A DNA stretch of 64,000 nucleotides. It comes from Pictodentalium vernedei. Lineage: Eukaryota > Mollusca > Scaphopoda > Dentaliida > Dentaliidae. Shown in pieces: positions 1 through 10,795 of this stretch. The notes beneath the pieces are model-generated. The model searched no databases, was not told the DNA's origin, and saw only the letters and a program-made list of their open reading frames with translations. A program made the position numbers and the translations under genes. The stretch covers positions 796,273,608 to 796,337,607 of the forward strand of contig CM062296.1 of assembly GCA_031216915.1 (NCBI GenBank). Reading direction: 5' to 3'. Positions within the stretch are counted from its first letter, which is position 1; the number at the start of each line of letters is the position of its first letter.

Positions 1-43
1 CACATTTTTATTCCATCCACAAACATGATTTGATTATGGTAAA

Positions 44-255
44 TTAACCCCCTTCACTCGGATGTCAAAATACCAAAATTTCAGGAAGCTGTTTTTCCCA
101 TAATGCATCTAGAAATTTAACCAATTCAATCTCATTTGACAGAGCTCAATGAGCTCTGTCAAACGAGATTGAATTGGTTAAATTTTTAGATGCATTATGG
201 GAAATTTTTTCTGCCTGAAATTTAGATATTTTGACATCAGTGTGCAGGGGGTTAA
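44..255. mobile_element. Palindromic MITE flanked by TTAA (piggyBac type)
   Basis: The 204-bp body (48-251) folds on itself almost end to end around position 149 and is flanked on both sides by TTAA (44-47 and 252-255). The ends read CCCCCTTCAC and, inverted, CCCCCTGCAC. TTAA duplication with C-rich termini is the signature of piggyBac-type transposons. There is no coding capacity. A related, interrupted copy lies near 36,050-36,935. Confidence 0.75.
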
Positions 256-411
256 AGTGACTGCTCCAGGTGGTCGTTTGGTTTATTGGTTCATTGACAT
301 CTTGTAGTATGATCTACTTCCAACATTTTTAGCCCTGTCTGACAAGTGTCAATGGAGCTTTTCTGGTAATGATTTATACACCGTCCATCCATCCATCTGT
401 CTGTTTCTGGC

Positions 412-735
412 GATTTCATTGTAACTTGGTAGGATAACTTGGTATGATGTCTGGATGAGATTCTCCAATTTTGGTCACAAACAGTCAGCCGTTAGCACCA
501 CTTGGGCATGTGACCTAGATTCCTTTAGTACTTAGTACTGTCTACAGGTTTTTATGAAAGGATTTCATTGTAACATTGTAGGATGACTTGGTATGATATC
601 TAGATCAGACTGTCCTGTTTGGGCAAGATTGGTAAACTGTGTCTGCTGGACAAGCCTGTGACCTAGATTCCTTTAGCAAAGTCTACAAGTCATATTTATG
701 AAGGGATTTCATTGTAACTTGGTAGGATGACTCAT
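412..735. repeat. Three degenerate ~145-bp direct repeats
   Basis: The string GATTTCATTGTAAC recurs at about 412, 561 and 705. It is followed each time by GGATRACTTGGTATGAT and then a shared GTGACCTAGATTCCTTTAG segment. Spacing is 149 and 144 bp. No gene is visible between the MITE before it and the pyrimidine-rich repeat after it. Confidence 0.6.
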
Positions 736-884
736 TTTGGAATGATTATACTGTAACTTGGTAACTTTAGATGGCAGTTGTTAAATGTTAGGGCAAAATC
801 AACCGAGGCCTCAATTCTCAGGTACAGACTAGACCTCAGATTATTATGTGTACCCATACTATGTATGGTACACATAATGCCGGC

Positions 885-1050
885 ATCTGGGGTGGCCATC
901 CGTTGTTCGTCCATCCTTTGTCCATCCGTCTGTCTGTCCATCCATTCGTCCATCCATCCGTCCTTCTGTCCATCCATCCGTTCATCCATCCGTCCGTCCG
1001 CCTGTCTGCCTGTCTGTCTGCCTGTCTGTCCATCTGTCCATCCGGCGTCC
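885..1050. repeat. TCCATCCG/TCTGTCTG pyrimidine-rich microsatellite
   Basis: A run of imperfect 4-bp units (TCCA, TCCG, TCTG) about 165 bp long. It is open in several frames on both strands only because of its simple composition. A similar run occurs at 55,285-55,345, and shorter ones at 4,400 and 34,565. Such runs typically sit inside short interspersed elements in molluscan genomes. Confidence 0.75.
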
Positions 1051-1060
1051 GTATCCATTT

Positions 1061-1885
1061 CTTTGGCATTCGATAACTTGAAAAATATTGCTTGGATTGT
1101 CAAGTTACTTTATATTTGTGTTCAGGTTACTGATGTGCCAAGCTGTATAGTTTTTGGTGTAAATCTGATAATTTGATCCTGAGATATTAACCCTTTATCC
1201 TTCAAATTAAAAATTCCTCCAATCCCTTTGGCATTCGATAACTTGAAAAATATTGCTTGGCTTGTCTAGTTACTTTATATTTGTGTTCAGGTTACTGATT
1301 TGCCTAGCTGTATAGTTTTTGATGTAAATCTGATGATTTGATCCCGAGATATTAACCCTTTATCCTTCAAATTGAAAATTCCTCGAATCACTTTGACAAT
1401 CGATAACTTGAAAAATATTGCTTGGATTGTCAAGTTACTTTATATTTGTGTTCAGGTTACTGATGTGCCGAGTTGTATAGTTTTTGGTGTAAATCTTTTA
1501 ATTTGATCCTGAGATATTAACCCTTTATCGTTCAAATTGAAAATTCCTCCAATCCCTTTGGCATTCGATAACTTGAAAAATATTGCTTGGATTGCCAAGT
1601 TACTTTATATTTGTGTTCAGGTTACTGATGTGCCTAGCTGTATAGTATTTGGTGTAGATCTGATAAATTAATCCTGAGATATTAACCCTTTATCGTTCAA
1701 ATTGAAAATTCCTCCAATCCCTTTGGCATTCGATAACTCATAAAATATTAATCGTATTGTCATGTTACATTATATATTTATTCAAGTTACTGATGTGCTG
1801 TGCTGTATAGTCTTTTATGTAAATCTGATAATTTGATCCAGAGATATTAACCCTTTATCCATCAAATTAGACACTCCTCCAGTCC
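1061..1885. repeat. Tandem array, five copies of a 165-bp unit
   Basis: The unit start CTTTG.CA.TCGATAACT occurs at 1,061, 1,226, 1,391, 1,556 and 1,721, giving a period of exactly 165 bp. Copies differ by scattered substitutions and the last is the most diverged. The array is bracketed by direct copies of a segment containing ATGTATGGT and GGCATCTG (about 858-890 and 1,905-1,935). This suggests the satellite is the core of a larger mobile element. Confidence 0.85.
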
Positions 1886-1899
1886 AATTCTATATGTAC

Positions 1900-2419
1900 T
1901 AATACCATGTATGGTGTACATAATGTCGGCATCTGTGGTGGCCCTCCGTCATACAGCTTTCTACTAGTTGCGTGAATGGGTACACATCTGATGATTTCAT
2001 CGGCCTATTTTTCTTGTTGAAGAAATTCCCGCATCCCCATGGGAACCACAGGAGATGAAAATAAACATATTTTCGAATGCGCATATTTCCCAAACCGCAT
2101 GGACAGAGAACTGTTATTTGGTATGAAGCATCCTTAGGGCCAGTAGAACTGAATGGTAAAAAAATTGCCATCGGTTACGTTAGGGTGTTCTGTAGAGGGC
2201 ATCTGAAAAAATGCTGAGTCGGCATATTTGCAAAAATTTAAAAAAATCCTTTCTCCGGAACCAATGGTCAGAATCTTTTGATATTCAGTGTACAGCATCC
2301 ATAGGGGGGTCAGATACAAAGCCCTGGGTTAATATTTGGGTTCCCTTTGGTGGCCTGAATTTTAACTTAGTGCAATATGAAGAAATTTCTTTAAAAATCT
2401 TCTTCTTCGGATCCACTAG
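1900..2419. repeat. Interspersed repeat, second copy near 34.1-34.5 kb
   Basis: This stretch matches 34,085-34,540 in order. Shared landmarks are GGGAACC(A)CA-GGAG, TATTTGGTATGAAGCATCCTT, and TGTAGAGGG followed by AAAAAATGCTGAGTC. It ends in one unit of the ~165-bp satellite family that forms the array at 44.4-47.3 kb. No coding sequence is recognised. Confidence 0.6.
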
Positions 2420-2769
2420 CAGGGTAGCCGCGGGTCCTTGAAAACCTGGAATGTCCTTGAATTTGAAACGCTATTTTCAAGGCCTTGAAAGTCCTTGAAA
2501 ATGAGGTATATCAGTAAAAGGTCCTTGAATGTCCTTGAATTTGATCGCCGATTTATCACAAGCATAATAGCGGTCCGAAAAGGAACGAATAAATTTGTTG
2601 ACAAGTCCAAACAAGTAGGTGTTATTAATATTAATTAACTCCTAGCACTCGGTCGGCTCATGGTCATTAGTACAGAGGGGGCTTCCCTGGTCAAATTATG
2701 TTTAACAACCAATGAAAACCTTTTGATTTTCACCGGAATCGTCATGAGTTTCCATATAAAGTAACACAC

Positions 2770-3366
2770 ATGTTCCAATACTTTGTCCGACAGGGGGACA
2801 AAACGTCCCAGTTCGACTTTGTTTGGAAAATGGTGTCATCAATTGAAAATAATTTATCAATTTTCTATATTGAGGATTCTGAATCGGATGAGGACAGTTT
2901 TCCTGGATATTCTTTCATAAGAAATATCAATGAAGACTCGTCAGACGAATTCGAAAAGCAAAGCAATTTGGAAGAAAATGTAAATGCCGGCGAATCAGCT
3001 GATCAATCAAGCACGTGTGTTCATGTTGACAAAACATTGAATTTGGGGGATTCGTTCCACCACCCATGGTTAAAAACATTTGACGAGCCCACGGGCATTC
3101 ACTTTTCTGTGGATGGCAACGAGAGTGAGTTGGACATTTTCAGTAAATTTTTTTACAATGATTTTATTGAACTGTGCACTTCGCAAACAAATTTATATGC
3201 CAAACAATACTTTGAAAAAAACCCAAACATGGTCATGAAATCATTCGCACTTGCCCGATCATGGGTGGATACAGATGCGACTGAAATGAGGGCTTTCATA
3301 GCAGATGAAACAGTTGCCACAGTGATGAAAACGTGCACACCTCTTTTCTTGACAAACAATAAGTAG
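2770..3366 (+). pseudogene. piggyBac-type transposase, N-terminal fragment
   Basis: A 198-codon frame from an ATG. The first half is acidic and serine-rich (EDSESDEDS, NEDSSDEFE), as is common before the catalytic region of piggyBac/PGBD transposases. The second half (about residues 100-180) resembles the start of the DDE_Tnp_1_7 domain: a short aromatic-rich segment, then TNLYAKQYFEKNP, then ARSWVDTDATEMRAFIA. A full transposase is about 500-600 residues. Here the frame ends about 10 codons past the match at a short hairpin (3,365-3,420), so the catalytic aspartates are absent. It cannot be an active enzyme. Family assignment rests on recalled motif order, not an alignment. Confidence 0.6.
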
Positions 3367-3425
3367 TAAATTTTACCTCGGTTCACAACTTGTGAACCGA
3401 GGTACAATTGACTACTTATTGTAAA
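3365..3425. repeat. Short hairpin replacing the transposase core
   Basis: ACCTCGGTTCACAA is followed directly by TTGTGAACCGAGGT, and outer ACAATAAGTAGT pairs with ACTACTTATTGT. The palindrome lies where the piggyBac frame loses similarity, so it probably marks the internal deletion or a small foldback insertion. Confidence 0.6.
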
Positions 3426-3564
3426 AGGGGTATTGCCATTGGGACGTTTCGGCCTTAGGACGTTTCAGCCTCGAGACGGTCCTTGAATATCCTTGAATTT
3501 TCTTCAAAAAGGTCCTTGAAAGTCCTTGAATTTGTTTTCAATATTCTGGGGGAACCCTGACTAG

Positions 3565-3860
3565 TCAGAATGCTTGCATGTCTGGTATACAATGTCTCTA
3601 GGATGGTCAGATTCAAGTTTGTTCAAATCAGGTCCGTAGGTTAATATTTGGGCTTGCTATGGTAACCCAAATTTTAACTTAATACAGTATGAAGAAATTT
3701 CTTTAAAAATTTTCTTCTTCTGATCCAATGGTCAGAATGCTTTCATATTTGGTATACAACATCTCTAAGGAGGTCATATTTAACTTTGTACAAATAGAGA
3801 GCCTGGGTTAATATTTGGGCTCTCTATGGGAGCCGGAATTGGCCATGTAGCTGAAGAATT
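3565..3860. repeat. Two units of the ~165-bp satellite family
   Basis: Repeated landmarks are CAGTCAGAATGCTT, GGTATACAA-ATCTCTA, GTCAGATTCAAGTTTGTTCAAATC, GGGTTAATATTTGGGCT and AAATTTCTTTAAAAATCTTCTTC. They occur in the same order as in the large array at 44.4-47.3 kb. The sequence continues the unit interrupted at 2,420. Confidence 0.7.
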
Positions 3861-4099
3861 AGAAATTTTGTATTCAATACCCTCCGGAGGTGTGTAACTA
3901 AGATTAATCCACATAGGTTGTATCAAGGGGCTTCATAGGGGAGCTCTACATTTTACATTATGATCAACTGAAGAAAAGGCATGATGCTTGGACTATTTTT
4001 CTCACTCCTAAGGGGCTCAAGGATTGACAATGTATCCTTTGGAGATGGATTGCTTAATGTAGACTCATTCTTGAACTCTGTTTATATTGTGTTCTGTTC

Positions 4100-4440
4100 A
4101 AGGTGAGCACTTCAGGTCCTGTGAGGCCTCTTGTTTATTTTATTTTTAGCTCCTCTGGCCTAAAAGGTCATGTGAGCTTTTCTCATCACTTTTTCTATTT
4201 TCTAAACCTGATTTCAATGTTTTCGAGTCAATCCGTCCCCAAGGACGATCCATCCCTAGACGATCCGTCCCCAGGTGATCCGTCTTCAGTCGATCCATCC
4301 CCATGTACCATAGTCAATCCGGCCGCAATTAATTGTAGTTATTATACCCCCTGCAAACAAAGTTTGGGGGGGGGGGGGGGGGGGTATATAGGAATCACCC
4401 TGTCCGTCTGTCCATCCTTGTAAGTGCAACTCCTCCTAAA
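4100..4440. repeat. Interspersed repeat with GATCCRTCCCC minisatellite and G19 tract
   Basis: The segment contains TTTTAGCTCCTCTGGCC and GTGAGCTTTTCTCATCACT, a motif set common in molluscan repeats. About five 16-17-bp units of CGATCCRTCCCYAG follow (4,240-4,310), then an uninterrupted run of 19 G (4,366-4,384). The same minisatellite occurs in the opposite orientation at 32,262-32,372. Confidence 0.6.
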
Positions 4441-4631
4441 CCATTTGAAGAATTTTCATGAAACTTTACACAATGGAAGAACTCCATATGAAGATGTGCA
4501 TGAAGCAATATAATTCCGTTCTGACATTTCAAAGGGGAGATAATCCAATTATACATTTCATGCGCGCGGGGTATCACTTTGTGAGTTTGCTCACAGTACC
4601 TCTAGTTTTTATTGTAGTCTAGTTGTCAAAA

Positions 4632-4883
4632 TTAACCCTTTACCTAACGTAACGGCCAAAACCGGCCAGCGCTATTCTCAAAAATCGCCAATTAATTTCC
4701 ATTATTTTTTTCATTTTTTGTCTCAAAAACATAGGTTATGACCCCTCGTTGGAACGAGCTCGTCGAGCTCGTTCCAACGAGGGGTCATAACCTATGTTTT
4801 TGAGACAAAAAATGAAAAAAATTAGTTATTCAAGAATTTTTTTTGCAAGTGTCGTCTGCTTTTCATGTTAGGTAAAGGGTTAA
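4632..4883. mobile_element. Palindromic MITE with TTAA duplications and perfect 59-bp arms
   Basis: TTAA at 4,632-4,635 and 4,880-4,883 flanks termini CCCTTTACCTAAC and its complement GTTAGGTAAAGGG. The core (4,704-4,822) is a perfect palindrome with 59-bp arms around a single centre base at 4,763, including GGTTATGACCCCTC and GAACGAGCTCG. TTAA plus CCCTTTACC ends indicate a piggyBac-type non-autonomous element. Relatives: 34,912-35,157 (complete) and the cores at 5,255-5,335 and 36,585-36,615. Confidence 0.8.
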
Positions 4884-5076
4884 ATATGAAATATGAAATT
4901 GAAATACAAAAATGAAATGAAAACTTGTGTTTTAATGACTTGATTTTTACTTAACACCTATCATTAGTCTATTCACAACCCTTGTATAAACATAATTGTT
5001 TTAACTGTGTTATAACAGTAAAGTATGATTACAATTCATGATTTCTATATAATCCAAAACCAGATTAATCTGATTA

Positions 5077-5519
5077 TCATATTTACTCTATGTTTTGGGA
5101 CACTCTATGATTTGGGACACACATTTTTTCCAGAAAACTATATTTTTTTATGCTCCAAAGTTTGGGACATTCAGGAGATTTGTTTCCAGTTGGCCCATCG
5201 CAAGTAGCAGACGGAACTCATAAAAAAAATTCTTGAGTTATTTTTTGCTTCCAAAACATAGCTTGTGATCCCTCATTGGAACGCACACAATGCTCGCGTT
5301 CCAATGAGGGATCATAAGCTATGTTCTGGAAGCAAAAAATGAAAATATAAAAAAAAATTGGACGGCAGTTTTCGTATATAGTGATGGAAAATGAATCACA
5401 CATAACTTTATTCAGCATCATATCAAGGCTAGGCTGTGTTCTTTCCCCATTTTCTAGGAATTGGGACACCTGTGAAAATAATTATTTTTAGCTGTCCCAA
5501 TACATAGAGTAAATACGGT
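5077..5519. mobile_element. MITE with TATTTACTCTATG inverted termini
   Basis: The left end TATTTACTCTATGTTTTGGG (about 5,077) pairs with the right end CCCAATACATAGAGTAAATA (about 5,500-5,519). Between them is the palindromic core of the previous family (5,255-5,335, GTGATCCCTCATTGGAACG and its inverse), suggesting a nested insertion. No transposase is present. The superfamily is not assigned; a TA target would suit a Tc1/mariner-type element. Confidence 0.55.
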
Positions 5520-5699
5520 AATCTCATATAAACAAGCTGAGAATTGATGCACTTGATGAACTTGAAGCCAAACAGACAACAACATCTGCATTCCTGGAAA
5601 ACGTAGGTGAATTGTTCGCTCCACCAACCACCACACATGAAGATAGTGTATTTATTTTATGACATTCATCTCTGTGCTATTTGAAAAAAAATATTCAAT

Positions 5700-5869
5700 A
5701 TTTTTATACTGTACCAATTATCTAGGGCCAAACACAAATTTGCCCCCAATCCCCAAATTTTGCATCAAAATCCCAAAAATATATGTCCTATGTGGTCCTC
5801 CATACTTTATATCCACTGAGCATGCTCAGTGTCAAGGAAGTCAGAAATTGGAGCAAAAATCCTCATTCT
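5700..5869 (+). repeat. Element A, left ITR
   Basis: Begins ATTTTTATACTGTACCAAT and ends CATTCT. Its inverted partner is 12,171-12,260 plus 19,370-19,508. It carries a 16-bp palindrome ACTGAGCATGCTCAGT at 5,815-5,830, a symmetrical variant of the one in the other elements. A short segment after TACCAAT that is present in the other elements is missing. Confidence 0.85.
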
Positions 5870-6749
5870 TTGTTTGTCCCTAAAATCAGTAACATCTCAC
5901 TGATATTTGTGCTTATAAATTGCGGTTAAAATGATGCCAGACACAAAATCATGAAAGAAATGGTGGATTTAAGGATGAAATAAGAGGATGAGAGGAAGAA
6001 TCAGTGGAAGGATGTGTTCAGGGCTGTAACTTATAATTTTTATGCAAAAATTATTTCATGTTCCCTAATTTCAGGGCATAGTCCTGATGTTTATATTCTT
6101 GTTATGAAATTTCCACAGTTTGTTCAGTGTTTCCTCTCTCCCTTTCCTTTATCCCCCCCCCCCCCCCCACCCCACCCTTGCTATTCTCCCATGCTTTTGG
6201 CATAATTTTTGTAATTTTTTTTTCTGAAATTTCTTGGGAGTTTTCCCCCATGGTTACGTCCTCACCCTAGGGGTGGTTAGGCGTACGGTCATGCATCTAC
6301 CATCAGATGTACTGCAATTTCTTCTCTGGAAGCTTCTGTTTTACATTGGATAGTGTTTAAAATTGGTGACTGATTTTGGGCCATATTTCAGTGCCTGGAG
6401 TCTTGTTTCCAGTTTTTATTCACTTTTGTTTATGTTGACAACAGTTACTTCTAACATTGATTACTTGTCTTCTAAATAGTTCTGTTTACAGCCAGATATA
6501 TTAATATGGTCCATAAGTGTAGCATTAATTTTTAGATACGTTTTAACAATTTTGTCCACACTTAGGCTTTTTTGGGATCCATTTGGGCTCATCGATCCCA
6601 TTGGGAACTTGGGCTCATCTTGAAATTTTTTCGTGAAAATTTTTCTTTTGAATTATTTTTTGAAATGATTGTAATGGATTATATTATTATTATGTATCTT
6701 TGTTTTCAAGGGTTAGTGTGAGTATGATGACTGTTTAATACTTTTTCAG

Positions 6750-8760
6750 AATGAAAGAATATTTTTTGACTGTAATCGAGGAAGTCTTCCTCTGATTCTC
6801 ATGTTCATTGTATTCTCTGTAGTCAGTGTACTCGGACTAATTCTTGCTCAGTTTGTGCCAATTTGGATGACAAACGTTGGAGACGTGTGTCACGGTATAT
6901 TGCTAGTGGTTAGAGGTCCATGCTGGTCCTCTCGCAACAGGGTCACTCTAGTTTTTTCAGTCTCTTTTTCAGTGAAACAGGAACAGGGTGATGTTTCCGT
7001 GATGTCTTCAAAAGTGTGCTTCCGTTGTCGCAATGAAGAGCTAGCGGCATAGTGCTCAACGAAACGCGGCAAGTGCCTAAGAGGTCCCAAGTAGGATCGA
7101 CGGCCAGTTGTTGCCCGCTTGTTCCCCCGGTGAAGCAATCATTCATGAAATGGTTGTGACGCCGGGTTCGTCCATTGCGGTCCAGGAGAGGAGAAGTGGG
7201 TGTTGCGAGCACTATAATCTCGGATCACGCACACCCGGCGACGAAGGATCAGAGGATGGGATGGAGGAAGCCAGTCAGTCCGGTAGCCAGCGCATCCAGG
7301 TCCACCCGGACCGTGAGCGAGAGAGGCCCCCTCTCTCTCTTACAACAACATCTGGGCCCAGATGTTGTTATACGTTCGTTTGTCAGTCGGAGCCTATGTC
7401 CACTCCTCCTGTTCGGGATGCTCTGTCACATAGACAGTCTGGCTCGGCTTGTCTAATGGTTTCCTCTTCCACACGTCATCACACACGACCGCACCTTGGC
7501 TACATGACCGCAGATATCAAGCCTGCTTCACCATCCAGGGATTCCATGTCGACCAGGTCACGCCATCCACTAGCCAAGGACACGAGGCCTTTCCAGTCGG
7601 GACGTTCGCATAAGAAGTATGCAGGAATTAATGTCCCAGGAGCTTCCAGCATCTAATTTACATAAGACCGCGGCTGCTCAGGCCCCCGTGATGGACTTGC
7701 TATCTCTGATAGCACAATTCATCACAGCATCCCAGCTCCGTCAGAAACTTTTCAGAACAGGAGATGTCTGAGGAAGCTGGGTCGGTTTGCTCCCCTGCAA
7801 AGCAGTAAGGGACAACCAAGATTCCTGTGGTAGAGTCGGATGGTGAAAATGAATCAGCATAGCTGGAATTTTCCCTTTCCGAACAACATCAGGTGGCCGT
7901 ACATTTCATCCGACAACACCTTTCAGAAGTTGTTCCTCTGGATCAAGGTGCTGCGTTACCTGATAAGAGACCGAAAGCGTAACTGGACACAGATTTTTTC
8001 AGCCGGAATAGGGACATTTCCAACCCAATTCAGAAATGTCAAGCAGACATTTGATCTTCTTATTGATGCTATATTCAAGCTAGCCTCTAAGACTGGCAAT
8101 CCGGTTTCTTGTCGTCGCTTGCTCTACAGCTGCCGTTCATCTATTATAGAAATAGAATTGAGACGACAGGACAGGGCATGCCGAGAGTTCCTCTGCATTT
8201 AGAGGGCCAGGCAGATGACTTGAAGTTGTCATTGTCGGCGTCTATGCCGTTTCTTTCCAGTACACTGGAGACGACAATCTTGTCTAACAATCAGTTTAGA
8301 CACATTATCTTATGCAGATCACCTTACCAGAGCGTTATCACTACGTCTCGATGAAAAAGAATTCCAGGATGTTCAAACTTCCTTGAGAGTTCTTTCGAGG
8401 GCCATAGCATATTCCACATATAACTCTGCCCTTTCGGTGGCAATCTGGAGTTACTTGACATGATGCTGCCCTGGCTGCATCCACAAGAGTGGATAGTAAG
8501 GTGAAAAACTCTATTTGAGTCGCTCCGGTCTCTGGAGAGCTTCTCTTCAACGGTAAGCTTTCTATAATCTATCAACAGATTACTAGGAAAGCTTCGGACT
8601 CTCTGCCTTTTAAATCCGCTCCGCAAAAGTTGGACTCAGCAGAGGGGAGTAAGGCAGGCACTTCTGGGCTGAGTACATCCAAGGGAAGTTCCTATAGAGG
8701 ATCTATGAAAGCCTCTAAGTCTTACTCCATCCAGAGACCGTGAGAGTAGCGACTCAGGTA
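6750..8760 (+). pseudogene. Element A gag pseudogene
   Basis: This region parallels the intact gag of element B. The start (AATGAAAGAATATT, followed by a GGAAGTCTTCCTCTGA segment) aligns with B's cysteine-rich N-terminus. Later landmarks include GCGAGCACTATAA, GAGCGAGAGAGGCCCC, ACACGACCGCACCTTGG and ATGCCGAGAGTTCCTCTGC. Frameshifts break it into pieces readable at 6,801-7,052, 7,108-7,656 and 7,840-8,202. It would have encoded the structural protein that packages element RNA. It is not functional. Confidence 0.75.
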
Positions 8761-10795
8761 GGGGTCGTATGCTGGCCGAGACAACCGGTCAGACACCCCT
8801 AGGTCGACTGGGCGAGGTGCGGGTCATGGAGGACGTAGTTTCTCCTCCCGCAAGCCTCGCAGGTCCAGGAGGTGATTGTCTAAACCTCTATTGCGTTCCA
8901 GTGGACGGAAGGCTGTCAAGATTCTTATCCAATTGGTTATCAATTGCGGACGAACCATGGGTGTAGAGGGTTATTTCCGAAGGCCTAAAACGGTCCTTCT
9001 AGGAAAACTCCGTTATCTCGACCTCCACGTTGGACTCAGCTTCCGTCAAACCTTCAGAAGAGAGATTTGCTTCTATCAGAAGTCCAATCTCTCCTGGAGA
9101 AGAACGCGATACAGGTTGTAGAAAACCAGGAATCTCCAGATTTCTACAGTCATCTGTTCCTGGTTCCCAAACCAGACGGCTCGTTTCGTCCAGTCTTAGT
9201 TCTGAGCTGGATAAACAAGCTGATCGTGGCTCCAAATTTTTATATGGAGACCATACGATCAGTCAGAGCGAGCATTCGAGTAGACGATTATGCTGTGAGC
9301 ATAGATCTCAAGTATTCATACTTTTACATCATGGTACATCCGGCATTCAGAAAGTATCTTCGCTTCGTTGTCGTAGGGGTTGTTTTTCAGTTTCGAGCTA
9401 TGTGCTTCGGTCTGAAGCTCATTCGTCTGCGGTAACGTCGGCCTATCTGGACGGCATTCTTCAGAGGTACGGCAACGAGTTAATGCTTCAGAACGATGTT
9501 CAGAGTCTGCTTCAGCTGCTCCGACGTCTCGGTTTCATAGTAAACAAAAAGAAGTCGGATCTGATGCCGTCCAAGTCATTCACCCACCGGGGAATGAGCT
9601 TTGAGACGCACAACAATCTCGTTCGTCTGCCGTTAACCTGAGTGAAATTAATCAGTTGTTACGCTCGCTTTTGTCTTCACTTAGATGTGGTTACAGTGAA
9701 AGAATTCATGCAACTGATAGGTTTGTGCGGAGCCACTGCAGATCTTATTCCGATGGGTTGGCTACGCACTCGGCCACTCCAAATATTTTTGACTCGGAAT
9801 TGGAGTGTGAAGATTCATTCGCTCGAAACGAACATCATCCTGTCGGATCAAGTGAAACAAGAGATTCAGACTTGGGCAGATATTCAATGGTTAACTCAGG
9901 GAGTTCCACTGCAATTGCCGGTTATTACGATTATGACAGATGCCAGTCAAACACGTTGGGGCGCAATATTGAGCCTAACAGATTCGAGGTGCCAGGGTCT
10001 TTGAGATCCACGGTTCCTAAACAAGCACATAAACATCAAAGAGATGATGTCAGTGTGGCTTGCGCTACATCATTGGATGAACATTATTCAGAATTCACAT
10101 GTTCAAACTCTGTCCGACAGTTCGACAGTAGTAGCGTATATTCGGAACCAGGGAGGCACTCATTCCATTCCGTTCAACTTAACGGAATAAATCCTTCTGT
10201 TTGTCCTAGAGCATCAAGTTCTCCTATCGGTTCATCATATTCCAGGTCGTCTGAACGTTCTAGCAGACTCCCTTTCTTGGAAAGGTCGTATGTTGCCGTC
10301 AGAATGGACTCTCAACAAACATGTGTTCAATTAGATTTCCTACCAATGGGAGCGTCCTATGATAGACTTATTTGCGATGCATCTCAACAATCGGTTGCAG
10401 ACGTATGTGTCACCATGCCCAGATCTTTGAGCATTTGCAGTAGACACCTTCTCGATCTCTTGGGTTGGAATGATAGGATAGGCGTATCCTCCAGCTCCGT
10501 TGATTCAGCAGGCATTGCTAAAATAAGCAATCTCACTGCAAGATTATGTTGGTAGCATCTCTGTCACCCCAGAGACCATGGATATATCTACTCAGGTGTC
10601 TGTTGTGGGACATGCCGCGGAAGCTTCCTCCACAGGAGGATTTTCTTTCGCAGAGGAAATCGTGCACACTGCATCACAACCCGCAAGGTCTCAACCTTCA
10701 CGTATTTCTGTTGTGCGGTCCTTCTTGCATGGCAAGCATTTACAGGACGCACAGTGGATGCAATTTCTAACTGTAGGAGGACCTCCTCTTCACTA
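8760..10795 (+). pseudogene. Element A pol pseudogene (RT, RNase H, MT-like)
   Basis: The sequence parallels pol of elements B and C. RT is read in pieces around 9,067-9,435 (FYSHLFLVPKPDGSFRPV, then WINKLIVAP). The catalytic box has become YLDG (about 9,444-9,455) in place of YLDD, and about 60 bp just upstream is deleted. RNase H (around 9,640-10,320) retains TDASQT (9,938 on), but frame breaks separate its parts. The methyltransferase-like region follows to about 10,795. Both the lost catalytic aspartate and the frameshifts make it inactive. Confidence 0.8.

Larger units (their letters stand above)
2420..3559. mobile_element. hAT-type non-autonomous element carrying a piggyBac fragment
   Basis: The ends are inverted: CAGGGTAGCC at 2,420, and CAGGGTTCCC read inward from 3,559. 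Both are followed by subterminal repeats of TCCTTGAA(A/T)GTCCTTGAATTT. ACTAG flanks both ends (2,415-2,419 and 3,560-3,564). It interrupts a unit of the ~165-bp satellite, whose sequence resumes at 3,565. CAGGG termini with short target duplications are typical of hAT elements. The centre holds a piggyBac transposase fragment, so a second transposon probably inserted here. Confidence 0.65.

Noticed and set aside
778-1176. Open frames on both strands across the TCCATCCG run
   Set aside because: Repetitive Pro/Ser/Cys or Asp/Gly/Arg strings arise from the 4-bp repeat. There is no start context, domain or splice structure.
1061-1885. CRISPR-like array
   Set aside because: Whole 165-bp units repeat without unique spacers, and the setting is an animal genome.
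6157-6175. poly(C) tract as an assembly gap
   Set aside because: Flanking sequence continues in register with the leaders of B and C, so it is a real homopolymer, though its length may be inexact.
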